A stretch of 64,000 bases of DNA. Origin: Leifsonia williamsii. GTDB lineage: Bacteria; Actinomycetota; Actinomycetes; Actinomycetales; Microbacteriaceae. Position numbers and translations under genes: made by a program. This document shows, piece by piece, positions 6,974-15,618 of the stretch. Location of the stretch: positions 2,170,001 to 2,234,000 of the forward strand of contig NZ_JAROCF010000001.1 in assembly GCF_030433685.1 (NCBI RefSeq), given 5' to 3'. Under the pieces are notes generated by a model. The model had not been told where the DNA came from and ran no database searches. It was given only the letters and a program-made list of their open reading frames with translations. Within the stretch, counting starts at the first letter, position 1. Each line of letters begins with the position of its first letter.

Positions 6974-9900
6974 ATGACCACCAGAGGCTTCCGTCAGCGC
7001 GCCGACGGCGCGGCTGCGACGGCCGGCGCGCTCGCCCCCGACGCGCTCGACGCCTCGCAGCTCGACGTGCTCACGCTGGCCGACGGCGCGTCGGCCGCCG
7101 TCCTCGGCGCGCCGGGCACGGGCAAGACGACGACCCTGGTGGAGGCGCTGGCCGAGCGGGTCCTCGTGCGCGGGTACGCGACGGGCGAGGTGCTCGCGCT
7201 GAGCGCCTCCCGGGCGGCCGCCACCGCCCTGCGCGACCGCATCGCGCTGCGCCTGGACGTGCCGACGAACGGTCCGCTGGCGCGCACGGCGACCTCCCTC
7301 GCCTTCCAGCTCGTGGGGGAGCGCGCCCGCCGGCTGGGCGACGAGCCGCCGCGGCTGCTGACCGGCGGCGAGCAGGACCAGATCATCGCGGAGCTGCTCG
7401 CCGGCCATCTGGAGGACGGAACCGGGCCGCACTGGCCCGATCCGCTCGTGCCGGAGGTGCGCGCGTTGCGCGGCTTCCGCACCGAGCTGCGCGAGCTGAT
7501 GGCGCGCTGCGCCGAACAGGGCTTGACCCCCTCCCGGCTGTCCGAGCTCGGGGCGATGACCGGGCACGACGAGTGGCGCGCAGCCGCGCGGTTCATGGCG
7601 GAGTACCAGGGGGTCGTCGACAGCTACCGCGGCGGCTTCGTCGACTCGGCCGAGCTGATCGCGTCGGCGGTCGCGGTCGTACGCGACGGCAGCTCGCTCG
7701 ACCGGCTGCGCGCGGTCTTCGTGGACGACCTGCAGGAGGCGACGGTCGCCACCGTCGCGCTGCTGCGGGCGCTCGCGGCGCGCGGCGTCGCGGTGATCGC
7801 GTTCGGCGACCCCGATGTCGCGGCGACCACGTTCCGCGGGGCGGAGGCGACGGCTCTCGGCCAGCTGGAGGCGCGGATGGGCGTCCCGGTGACCCGCATC
7901 GTCCTCTCCACCGCGCACCGCCAGACCCCGGCGCTGCGCGAGCTGACGAGCCGCGTCACCGAGCGGATCGGCACCGCGGCGGCGGGCGTCCAGCGCCTCG
8001 CGGCCGCAGGGCGCGAGGCACCCGAGGCGGCCGCCGCAGATGCGTCGGCATCGCACGCCGAAGTGGTGCGCATCGAGGCGTCGTCCGCTCCTGCCGAGGC
8101 CGCCCGGCTCGCACGCCGGCTCCGCGAGCGCCACCTGCTCGACGGCGTGCCATGGAGCGCGATGGCGGTCGTGGTGCGCTCCGGCGCCCACGTGCCCGGC
8201 CTGGCACGAGCACTCGCCGTCGCCGAGGTGCCCACCAAGACGAGCGTCGCCGGGCGGGCCCTGCGCGACGACTACGCGGCCCGGCAGCTGATCACGCTCG
8301 TCGGCGCCGAGCTCGACGCCGTCGAGCTGACCCCCGCCGTCGCGACCGAGCTGCTGCTCGGGCCGTTCGGCGGGCTCGACGGGGTCAGCCTCCGCCGTCT
8401 CCGCCTCGCGCTCCGCCAGGAGGAGCTGGCGGGCGAGGGCAACCGTCCGGCCGACGAGCTGCTGGTGGAGGCGCTGCAGACCCCCGCGCACCTGGCCACG
8501 ATCGACGCCTCCCCTGCCCGGCGCGCCGCCCGGCTGGCCGAGACGCTCCGCGGCGGGCGTGAGAAGGCGGCGGAGGGCGCCACGATCGAGGAGCTGCTCT
8601 GGCACGCCTGGGAGCGCAGCGGGCTCGCCAAGCGCTGGCTGGAGCAGTCCGAGCGCAGCGGCATCGTCGCCGACGAGGCCGACCGGCACCTGGACGGCGT
8701 CGTCGCGCTGTTCACGGCCGCCCGCCGCTTCGTCGAGCGCTACCCCGAGCGTCCGGCCTCCGATTTCGTGGTCGAGCTGCTCGGCGCCGAAGTGCCGGAG
8801 GACACGCTCGCCGCCCAGACCTCCGGTGACGCGGTCCTCGTGTGCACCCCGAGCGCCACCGTCGGCCGTGAGTTCGAGATCGTCGCCGTCGCGGGCCTGC
8901 AGGAGAGCGTCTGGCCGAACCTCCGCCTCCGCGGCTCGCTGCTGCACCCCCAGCAGCTCGCCGACGCGGTGGGCGGCCGCGAGACCGCCACCGAGGACGC
9001 CCGGGCGGAGGTGCTGGGCGACGAGCTGCGGATGTTCGCGCTCGCGGTCTCCCGCGCCCGCGGCCAGGTGCTGCTGACCGCGACCGCCAACGACGACGAG
9101 CAGCCGTCGCCGTTCCTGCGCCTCGCCTCCGGCATCGCCGTCGACGACACGGACGAGAGCCTGCACCCGCTGTCGCTGCGCGGCATGGTCGGCCGGCTGC
9201 GCCGCCGGCTCGTGACGACCGGCGCCCCCGACGCGGCCGCGGCGCTCGCCCGGCTGGCCGACGCCGAGGTCGAAGGGGCCGACCCCGAGCAGTGGTACGG
9301 CCTCCTGGAGCCCTCCACCACCGAGCCGCTCGTGGACCTCGACGGCGACGAGGAGGCCGTGGTGCGGGTCTCGCCGTCGCGGCTCGAGACGTTCGAGAAG
9401 TCGCCGCTCGCCTGGTTCATCGATGCCATGGCGGCCTCGCCCAGCGGTCTCGCGGCGGGCATCGGCACGGTCGTGCACGCGGTCATGGAGGAGGCGAGCA
9501 CCAGCGACGACGGCGACCTCAGCGTCGAGCGGCTGTGGGGCGGCATCGAGCGGCGGTGGAGCGAGCTCGCCTTCGAGTCGCCGTGGCTGGAGGAGAAGGA
9601 GCGCCGCCGCACCCGCACCCTGACCGAGGGCGTCTCGGAGTACCTGCGCGACTTCGAGCGCGCGGGCGGCGAGCTGCTCGGCTCCGAGGGCGAGTTCGAG
9701 CTGCGGGTCGGCCGGGCGCTGGTGCGCGGCACGATCGACCGGGTCGAGCGCACGCCGGAGGGCACGGTCGTCATCGTCGACCTCAAGACGGGCAATCGCA
9801 CGCCGAGTGCGGCGGAGGCGGCGGCGCACGCCCAGCTCGGTGCCTATCAGCTGGCGATGGAGCACGGCGCGATCGCCACCGCGGAGGGGCTGCCTCCTGG

Positions 9901-10129
9901 CGGCGCGAAACTGCTGTTCGTCGCGAAGGGCGTCCGCGGCAAGCGCTACCGCGAGGTCGTGCAGGAGCGCGTGGACGCCGACGGGCTCGAACGGCTGAAG
10001 GAGCGCGTCGCGTCCGCGGCCGAGGGCATGGCCGCCGCGACCTTCGCGGGCGTGGTCGACCTGGGCGAGCGTGACCCGCACGGGCGTTATGAGTACCGCA
10101 TCCATCTGGTCCCGGCGGTGAGCGCGTGA
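6974..10129 (+). CDS. AddB-like UvrD/REP-family helicase with C-terminal RecB-type nuclease domain
   Basis: The protein has 1051 residues. A UvrD-like first lobe carries Walker A APGTGKTTT (~45-53). In the Walker B position it reads FVDDLQEA rather than DEFQD, and VLSTAHRQ stands where QNYRS is usual, so the motor looks weakened. A PD-(D/E)xK nuclease domain lies near residue ~933 (VIVDLKTGNR, where Asp and Lys are metal and catalytic residues) and is followed by AQLGAYQLA. This is the Rv3202c type: a partner of the next gene in a two-subunit DNA-end-processing enzyme related to AddAB. The ATG is placed by the leaderless -10; the frame extends 34 codons further upstream without support. The next gene starts 34 nt downstream, so both are one operon. 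Confidence 0.8.
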   Translation: MTTRGFRQRADGAAATAGALAPDALDASQLDVLTLADGASAAVLGAPGTGKTTTLVEALAERVLVRGYATGEVLALSASRAAATALRDRIALRLDVPTNGPLARTATSLAFQLVGERARRLGDEPPRLLTGGEQDQIIAELLAGHLEDGTGPHWPDPLVPEVRALRGFRTELRELMARCAEQGLTPSRLSELGAMTGHDEWRAAARFMAEYQGVVDSYRGGFVDSAELIASAVAVVRDGSSLDRLRAVFVDDLQEATVATVALLRALAARGVAVIAFGDPDVAATTFRGAEATALGQLEARMGVPVTRIVLSTAHRQTPALRELTSRVTERIGTAAAGVQRLAAAGREAPEAAAADASASHAEVVRIEASSAPAEAARLARRLRERHLLDGVPWSAMAVVVRSGAHVPGLARALAVAEVPTKTSVAGRALRDDYAARQLITLVGAELDAVELTPAVATELLLGPFGGLDGVSLRRLRLALRQEELAGEGNRPADELLVEALQTPAHLATIDASPARRAARLAETLRGGREKAAEGATIEELLWHAWERSGLAKRWLEQSERSGIVADEADRHLDGVVALFTAARRFVERYPERPASDFVVELLGAEVPEDTLAAQTSGDAVLVCTPSATVGREFEIVAVAGLQESVWPNLRLRGSLLHPQQLADAVGGRETATEDARAEVLGDELRMFALAVSRARGQVLLTATANDDEQPSPFLRLASGIAVDDTDESLHPLSLRGMVGRLRRRLVTTGAPDAAAALARLADAEVEGADPEQWYGLLEPSTTEPLVDLDGDEEAVVRVSPSRLETFEKSPLAWFIDAMAASPSGLAAGIGTVVHAVMEEASTSDDGDLSVERLWGGIERRWSELAFESPWLEEKERRRTRTLTEGVSEYLRDFERAGGELLGSEGEFELRVGRALVRGTIDRVERTPEGTVVIVDLKTGNRTPSAAEAAAHAQLGAYQLAMEHGAIATAEGLPPGGAKLLFVAKGVRGKRYREVVQERVDADGLERLKERVASAAEGMAAATFAGVVDLGERDPHGRYEYRIHLVPAVSA

Positions 10130-10163
10130 ACGAACGCATGACGGAGCGCATGAAGGGGGAGGC

Positions 10164-13100
10164 ATGAACGACGACGACGTCCTCGAGTGGGCGGCGGAGG
10201 CGGCCGGCCTCGACCTGGTCGAGCAGGCGTTCTCGCTGACCGAGCCGGAGGACCCGACGCCCACGCGTCCGGTGCGCGCCCTGTCGGCGGTCGAGATCGC
10301 CGAGGCGCTCGGCCTGCCGACTCCGACCGCGCAGCAGCAGGCCGTGATCGAGGCGCCGCTCGCGCCCGCGATCGTGGTCGCCGGCGCCGGCAGCGGCAAG
10401 ACCGAGACCATGGCGAACCGGGTGGTCTGGCTGCTCGCGAACGGCCACGTGCGCGTCCCCGAGATCCTCGGTCTGACCTTCACGCGCAAGGCGGCCGGCG
10501 AGCTGGCCGCGCGCATCCGCGTGCGCATCGAGCAGCTCGTCGCCTCCGGCCTCACCGACGTCGAGTTCGACCCGTTCGAGTCGCCCGAGGTCGCCACCTA
10601 CAACGCCTTCGCCAACGCCATCTTCCGCGAGAACGCGCTGCTCATCGGCCGCGAGCCCGAGTCGGCCGTGCTCGGGGAGGCGTCCGCCTGGCAGCTCGCG
10701 CGACGGCTGGTCGTCTCGAGCACCGACGAGCGCCTCGTCGAGCTCGACCGCGGCGTCGACGCCGTGACGAGCGCGGTGCTGGCGATCAGCCGCGCGCTCA
10801 GCGAGAACGTCGTGGAGGCGCAGGAGGTCGAGCGCATGGTGCAGCGTTTCGTGCGCCTGCCCGAGCTCCCGGTCGGGAACAGCCGCGTGAAGGAGGTGTA
10901 CGAGTCGGTGCGCAAGGCCGTGTCGGCGGTCGGCTCCCTCCCTCCGCTTCTCGAGCTCGCGCAGGCCTTCGACACCGAGAAGCGGCGACGCGGGTTCGTG
11001 GAGTACTCGGACCAGGTGGCCCTCGCGCTCGCGATCGTCGAGCGGCTCCCCGGTGTGGTCGCCGACTACCGGGACCGGTTCCGCGTGGTGCTGCTGGACG
11101 AGTACCAGGACACCTCCGTGGTCCAGACCCGGCTGCTGTCGACGCTGTTCGCCGGGCAGGCGGTCATGGCGGTGGGCGATCCGCACCAGTCCATCTACGG
11201 CTGGCGCGGCGCGAGCGCGGCGAACCTCGGCCGGTTCTCGCAGGACTTCACGGGCGAGCGCGACGGCGCCGCGGCGTACGCGCTCAGCACGAGCTGGCGC
11301 AACCCGACCCGGGTGCTCGACGCGGCCAACGCCCTCGTCGCGCCGCTCTCGGCGACCTCCCCGGTGCACGTTGAGCTGCTCCAGGCGCGCCCGGGGGCCA
11401 CAGCGGGCGACCTCGACGTGACGTTCGAGCAGACCGTCGCCGACGAGGCGGAGGCGGTGGCGACCTGGCTGGGGCAGCGTCTCAAGCGTCGAGACGGTTC
11501 AGGCCGTCCGCCGAGCGCCGCTCTGCTGTGCCGGTCTCTCAAGAAGGTCGACGTGTTCACCGCGGCGCTCGCCCGCCACGACATCCCGTACCACGTGCTC
11601 GGGCTCGGCGGTCTGCTGGAGCAGCCGGTCGTCGCCGACCTCGTCAGCGCCCTGCGGGTCATGCACGACCCCACCGCCGGCTCGGAGCTGATCCGCCTGC
11701 TCACCGGGGCGCGCTGGCGCGTCGGCGCGAAGGACATCGCAGCGCTGCGCAGCATCGCCTCCTGGCTCGCCGCGCGCGACCACCGCTTCCAGGAGCTCGA
11801 CCCGGCGGTCCGGGACCGTCTGCGCCGCTCGGTCGCGGGGGAGGAGTCCGCCTCCCTCGTCGACGCCCTCGACTTCGTGACCGAGGCGCCCGACGGGCAT
11901 GGCCGGCTCGCCGACCTCAGCCCCGCCGGGCTGGAGCGCATGCGCGAGGCCGGGCGGCTGCTCGACCGGCTGCGCTCGCGCGTCGGTCTCGATCTGCTCG
12001 ACCTCGTGACCCTGGTGCAGCAGGAGCTGCTGCTCGACATCGAGGTCGCCGCCAACGAGTCCGCGCAGCTCGGCCAGGCCAGCCTCGACGCCTTCGCCGA
12101 GCAGGTCGCCTCCTACCTGCAGAGCGACGACCAGGCCACCCTCGGCTCGTTCCTCTCCTGGCTGGCCGAGGCCGAGCAGCGCGACAACCTCGCGCCCCGC
12201 AGCGAGGACGCCGAGCCGGGCACGGTCCAGGTGCTCACCATCCACGGCGCCAAGGGCCTGGAGTGGGATGTCGTCGCCGTGCCGCGCCTGGTCGACGGCG
12301 AGCTCCCCGGGCCGCCGCAGAGCAGCGCCGGCTGGCTGTCGTTCGGGCAGCTGCCCAACGAGTTCCGCGGCGACTCGGCCGAGCTGCCCGTGCTCTCCTG
12401 GCGCAACGCCGAGTGTCAGAAGGACGTGGACGAGGCCATCACGGCCTTCAAGGCCGAGAACGTCGCCCGGCACCTCGACGAGCAGCGCCGCCTGATCTAC
12501 GTGGCCGTCACGCGGGCGCGGGACGGCCTCCTGCTCTCCGGCTCGTACTGGTCGACGCAGACGAAGCCGCGCGGCCCCGGCGCGTACCTGCTCGAGCTGC
12601 AAGCCGCCGGTCTGCTGCCGCACGACGCGTTCCCCGACTGCGACGAGCCCGACGAGAACCCGCTGGCGCTCGCGTCGCAGCGCCTCACGTGGCCGCTCGA
12701 TCCGCTGGGCGCGCGGCGGCAGCGGGTGGAGGCCGCGGCCGCGGCGGTCCGCAGCGCCCGCGAGCGGGGTGCGGGGGATGGCGGCGTGTACGCCCGCGAC
12801 CTCGACCTCCTGCTGGCGGAGCGCGCCCGCCGCGCGGCCGACGCCGGCCTGGTCGAGCTGCCCGCGCGCATCCCCGCGTCGCGTTTCAAGGACTACGTGA
12901 GCGACCCCGCCGGCGTCGCCGCCTCCCTCCGCCGCCCGATGCCCGAGCGGCCGTACCGGCAGACCCGGCTCGGCACGCTGTTCCACCGCTGGGTGGAGGA
13001 GCGGTTCGGCACGGTCGCGGGGGCCGCCGACGCGCTCGACGCGCACGGAGCGGAGCTGGACGACCCCGCGGGCGAGGTGCTGGAGGCCGAGCGGCTCGCC

Positions 13101-13496
13101 GAGCTGCAGGAGACCTTCGCGAACAGCGAGTGGGCGGGCCGGCGGCCCGAGCAGGTCGAGCTGGAGATCCACGTCACGCTCGCGAGCCAGGTCGTCGTCT
13201 GCAAGCTCGACGCCGTGTACCGGGTCGACGACGGCGAGCACGACTACCAGATCGTCGACTGGAAGACGGGCAAGGCGCCGCGCGACGCCGACGACCTGGA
13301 GCGCAAGCAGCTGCAGCTGGCGCTCTACCGTCTCGCGTTCGCCCGCTACAGCGGCATCGACCCGGAGCGCATCGACGCGGTGTTCTATTTCGTCGCCGAC
13401 GACCGGGTGGTGCGGCCGGAGCGGCTCTACAGCGAGGAGGAGCTGCGGTCGCTCTGGTCTTCGGCGACCGGCTTCAACCCACCGGAGCGCTCGTAG
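10164..13496 (+). CDS. AddA-like UvrD-family helicase-nuclease
   Basis: The protein has 1110 residues. Superfamily 1A motifs are complete: Walker A AGAGSGKTET (~71-80), LTFTRKAAGELAARI (Ia), LLDEYQDTS (~311, Walker B), GDPHQSIYGWRGAS (III), TSWRNPTRVL (IV), LTIHGAKGLEWDVV (V) and RRLIYVAVTRARDGL (VI). The C-terminus has the RecB nuclease motif QIVDWKTGKAP (~1031) followed by LQLALYRLAFARY. With the preceding AddB-like subunit it should unwind and resect DNA ends for recombination or repair, as proposed for Rv3202c/Rv3201c relatives. A strong GGGGGAGG precedes the ATG. Its last 70 nt overlap the convergent kinase-fold gene. Confidence 0.88.
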   Translation: MNDDDVLEWAAEAAGLDLVEQAFSLTEPEDPTPTRPVRALSAVEIAEALGLPTPTAQQQAVIEAPLAPAIVVAGAGSGKTETMANRVVWLLANGHVRVPEILGLTFTRKAAGELAARIRVRIEQLVASGLTDVEFDPFESPEVATYNAFANAIFRENALLIGREPESAVLGEASAWQLARRLVVSSTDERLVELDRGVDAVTSAVLAISRALSENVVEAQEVERMVQRFVRLPELPVGNSRVKEVYESVRKAVSAVGSLPPLLELAQAFDTEKRRRGFVEYSDQVALALAIVERLPGVVADYRDRFRVVLLDEYQDTSVVQTRLLSTLFAGQAVMAVGDPHQSIYGWRGASAANLGRFSQDFTGERDGAAAYALSTSWRNPTRVLDAANALVAPLSATSPVHVELLQARPGATAGDLDVTFEQTVADEAEAVATWLGQRLKRRDGSGRPPSAALLCRSLKKVDVFTAALARHDIPYHVLGLGGLLEQPVVADLVSALRVMHDPTAGSELIRLLTGARWRVGAKDIAALRSIASWLAARDHRFQELDPAVRDRLRRSVAGEESASLVDALDFVTEAPDGHGRLADLSPAGLERMREAGRLLDRLRSRVGLDLLDLVTLVQQELLLDIEVAANESAQLGQASLDAFAEQVASYLQSDDQATLGSFLSWLAEAEQRDNLAPRSEDAEPGTVQVLTIHGAKGLEWDVVAVPRLVDGELPGPPQSSAGWLSFGQLPNEFRGDSAELPVLSWRNAECQKDVDEAITAFKAENVARHLDEQRRLIYVAVTRARDGLLLSGSYWSTQTKPRGPGAYLLELQAAGLLPHDAFPDCDEPDENPLALASQRLTWPLDPLGARRQRVEAAAAAVRSARERGAGDGGVYARDLDLLLAERARRAADAGLVELPARIPASRFKDYVSDPAGVAASLRRPMPERPYRQTRLGTLFHRWVEERFGTVAGAADALDAHGAELDDPAGEVLEAERLAELQETFANSEWAGRRPEQVELEIHVTLASQVVVCKLDAVYRVDDGEHDYQIVDWKTGKAPRDADDLERKQLQLALYRLAFARYSGIDPERIDAVFYFVADDRVVRPERLYSEEELRSLWSSATGFNPPERS

Positions 13497-14533
13497 CCCT
13501 CCGGTCGGCCGGCCTGGCCGTCGTGCTGCGCATGCAGGCGGTCGCCGGGCGTGCGGTCGAGCATCGCCTCCACGTCGTCGATCGCCATGATCGGCCCGGT
13601 CGCGGTCGAGAGCGGCGTCACCGACTGGCTGTGCACGCGGTCGACCAGGCCGTCGAGCATCTGCACGGCGTCGTCGACGATGCCCTGGTCGCGCACCTCG
13701 CGGCCGTGCAGCAGCCAGCGGGCGACCTCCAGCTCGGCGTACAGCATCGCGCGCTGCGTGAACTGGCGGTCGGTGGCGACCTGCCGGGTGGAGGCGTAGG
13801 CGCCGAGCGCGCCGTCCGTCGCCTCGGGCGCCATCGCGAGCAGCCAGTGCAGGTCGCGTGCGGGGTCGCCGACGCGCAGCGCCGACCAGCCGAGCACGGC
13901 CGTGACCGAGTCGTCCTCGACGAGGAACGAGTCGGCGGTCAGCGAGCCGTTGACCACGGTCGGCTGGAACTGCCACAGCGAGTGGTCGGCGACCGCGTCG
14001 CGCCAGCGGTCGCGCAGCGCCGTCGGCAGCAGGCCGGTCGCCGCGGCCGACTCGATGAGCGTCGTCGTGGCGTTCAGGCATTCGGGCGCGGACTGCACCG
14101 GCAGCCCCGCCTCGCCGACGAAGTTGGTGGGGAGGCGGTGGATGGCCGCGATGGCGTGCCCGATGGAGCCGGCGAGGCCGTCGCCCGGCGGCACCTCCTC
14201 GACGGCGACGTGGTGGCCGGGGAGGAAGTCGTAGACGATCGCGCGGGTGCCGGCGACGGGCGCCTGGCCGAGGTAGCGCGGCACGTCGAACGGCAGCCGG
14301 CTGCGGATGCCGGTGGTGAGCGCGCGCAGCGCGACGAGGTCGGCGCTCTGCTCGTTCTCGGCGGCCTGGGTGGTGGGGACGCGGATGATGACGGCGTCGC
14401 CGTCCCTGGTCTGCAGCAGCGCTGCGTCGTAGTCGCCCGTCCCACCCGTGGTGTACGACCGGGAGCCGGTGACGGCCAGGTCGGGGACGGCCGAGGTGGC
14501 CAGCGCGGCTAGAGTGAAGTGGGATCTGGCCAT
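13427..14533 (-). CDS. aminoglycoside/macrolide phosphotransferase-fold protein lacking catalytic residues (probable pseudokinase)
   Basis: The protein has 368 residues and begins MARSHFTLAALATSAVP. The fold is that of the APH/Mph family: VIIRVPTTQAAENEQSADL (lysine-containing strand and helix C), ALRALTTGIRSRLPFDVPRY, AIVYDFLPGH (hinge), then the catalytic-loop region and GDPARDLHWLL. Where active enzymes have HGDxxxxN it reads NGSLTADS, and where the metal-binding IDW is expected it reads LGW. The base, the loop Asn and the Mg-binding Asp are thus all replaced. Antibiotic phosphorylation is therefore unlikely; a binding or regulatory role is inferred. TAGCCT lies 7 nt before the ATG. Its 3' end overlaps the helicase gene by 70 nt. 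Nothing points to a recently acquired resistance gene. Confidence 0.7.
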   Translation of the reverse strand: MARSHFTLAALATSAVPDLAVTGSRSYTTGGTGDYDAALLQTRDGDAVIIRVPTTQAAENEQSADLVALRALTTGIRSRLPFDVPRYLGQAPVAGTRAIVYDFLPGHHVAVEEVPPGDGLAGSIGHAIAAIHRLPTNFVGEAGLPVQSAPECLNATTTLIESAAATGLLPTALRDRWRDAVADHSLWQFQPTVVNGSLTADSFLVEDDSVTAVLGWSALRVGDPARDLHWLLAMAPEATDGALGAYASTRQVATDRQFTQRAMLYAELEVARWLLHGREVRDQGIVDDAVQMLDGLVDRVHSQSVTPLSTATGPIMAIDDVEAMLDRTPGDRLHAQHDGQAGRPEGYERSGGLKPVAEDQSDRSSSSL

Positions 14534-14540
14534 GCTCAAT

Positions 14541-14546
14541 AGGCTA
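14541..14546 (-). promoter_or_regulatory. -10 hexamer TAGCCT (minus strand), leaderless kinase-fold gene
   Basis: Read on the minus strand, TAGCCT ends 7 nt before the ATG at 14533. The hexamer sits in the 62-bp gap to the divergent nudC gene. Confidence 0.45.
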
Positions 14547-14595
14547 GATGGACATCCCCGCGTGGGCCGTTCCGCCACGCCTTGAAAGGATCTCG

Positions 14596-15618
14596 ATGTC
14601 GTCCGCACCTCCCGTCGCGCTCCCGCTCGCCGCCCTGCCGCTGTCGCGTCACGCGGTCGACCGCGACCACGCCGCACGCTCCCGGCCCGCGCTGTTCGAC
14701 GAGCTGTGGGAGGAGCCGGGCACGCGCGTCCTCGCCCTGTGGAAGGGCCGTGCGCTGCTCACGGCCGCGAGCGTCGCGGCGGCGACCCCGGCCTCCGACG
14801 GCTGGGCTGCCCCGGACGCCGGTCCCGCCGAGCTGGAGCTGCTCCCGGTGGAGCGGGTCACCAGCGCGACCGTGCGCGTCTACCTCGGCCGCACCCTCGT
14901 CGCGACCGACCGCGAGCCGGCCGGGACCGCCGTCGTGCTCGAGGTGCTGACCGACGCCGCCGCGCAGGAGCTGGAGCCGGACGAGGCGCGCTGGGGCAAC
15001 CTCCGCACCGTCGCCACCGCGCTGAGCGACCGCGACGCCGGACTGTTCACGGAGGCGCTCGCCATCGCCAACTGGCACGCCTCGCACACGCACTGCCCGC
15101 GCTGCGGGAACCCCACGGTCGTGGAGCAGGCGGGCTGGGTGCGCCGCTGCTTCGAGGACGGCTCCGAGGTGTTCCCGCGCACCGACCCTGCGGTGATCGT
15201 CACCGTGCTCGACGCCGACGACCGGCTGCTGCTCGGCTCGAACGCGATGTGGGAGAACTCCCGCTACTCGCTGCTCGCGGGGTTCGTGGAGCCGGGGGAG
15301 TCGTTCGAGTCGGCCGTCGAGCGCGAGATCTTCGAGGAGGCGGGCATCCGCGTCGTCGACGCGCAGTACAAGGGGTCGCAGCCGTGGCCGTTCCCCGCGT
15401 CCGTCATGGTCGGCATGACCGCGCGCCTCGCCGACGACCAGCCGGCGGCCGCCCTCGACCCCGACGGCGAGGAGATCCTCGACCTGCGCTGGTTCAGCCG
15501 CGTCGAGCTGTGGGAGGCCCGCGACCAGATCATCCTGCCCGGCCGCTCCTCGATCGCCCGCGCGCTGATCGAGGACTGGTACGGCGGCTCGCTGGACGAG
15601 CCTCCCGTCGTGCCATGA
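14596..15618 (+). CDS. nudC: NADH pyrophosphatase / NAD-cap-removing Nudix hydrolase NudC
   Basis: The protein has 340 residues. It shows a zinc-ribbon region starting CPRCGNP, the Nudix box (GFVEPGESFESAVEREIFEE), and the NudC-specific SQPWPFPAS motif 24 residues later. NudC hydrolyses NADH and removes NAD caps from RNA. The ribbon has CPRC and then VRRC, but the expected fourth cysteine is missing (FEDGSEVFPR), so zinc binding may be altered. The start at ATG 14596 follows GAAAGGA at a good distance; an in-frame ATG at 14548 has no ribosome site. The stop overlaps the start of uvrD2 by 4 nt, so the two are translationally coupled, as in the mycobacterial Rv3199c-Rv3198c pair. Confidence 0.92.
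   Translation: MSSAPPVALPLAALPLSRHAVDRDHAARSRPALFDELWEEPGTRVLALWKGRALLTAASVAAATPASDGWAAPDAGPAELELLPVERVTSATVRVYLGRTLVATDREPAGTAVVLEVLTDAAAQELEPDEARWGNLRTVATALSDRDAGLFTEALAIANWHASHTHCPRCGNPTVVEQAGWVRRCFEDGSEVFPRTDPAVIVTVLDADDRLLLGSNAMWENSRYSLLAGFVEPGESFESAVEREIFEEAGIRVVDAQYKGSQPWPFPASVMVGMTARLADDQPAAALDPDGEEILDLRWFSRVELWEARDQIILPGRSSIARALIEDWYGGSLDEPPVVP

Noticed and set aside
6908..10597. 1229-codon open frame on the minus strand opposite the AddB-like gene
   Set aside because: It is antisense to a clearly functional helicase-nuclease, crosses two genes, and shows only Arg/Gly/Ala/Leu-rich mirror composition. GC-rich codon bias keeps such frames open.
13427..14533. Macrolide or aminoglycoside resistance gene
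   Set aside because: The fold fits, but the catalytic loop and metal-binding Asp are replaced, and the setting is core chromosome rather than mobile DNA.
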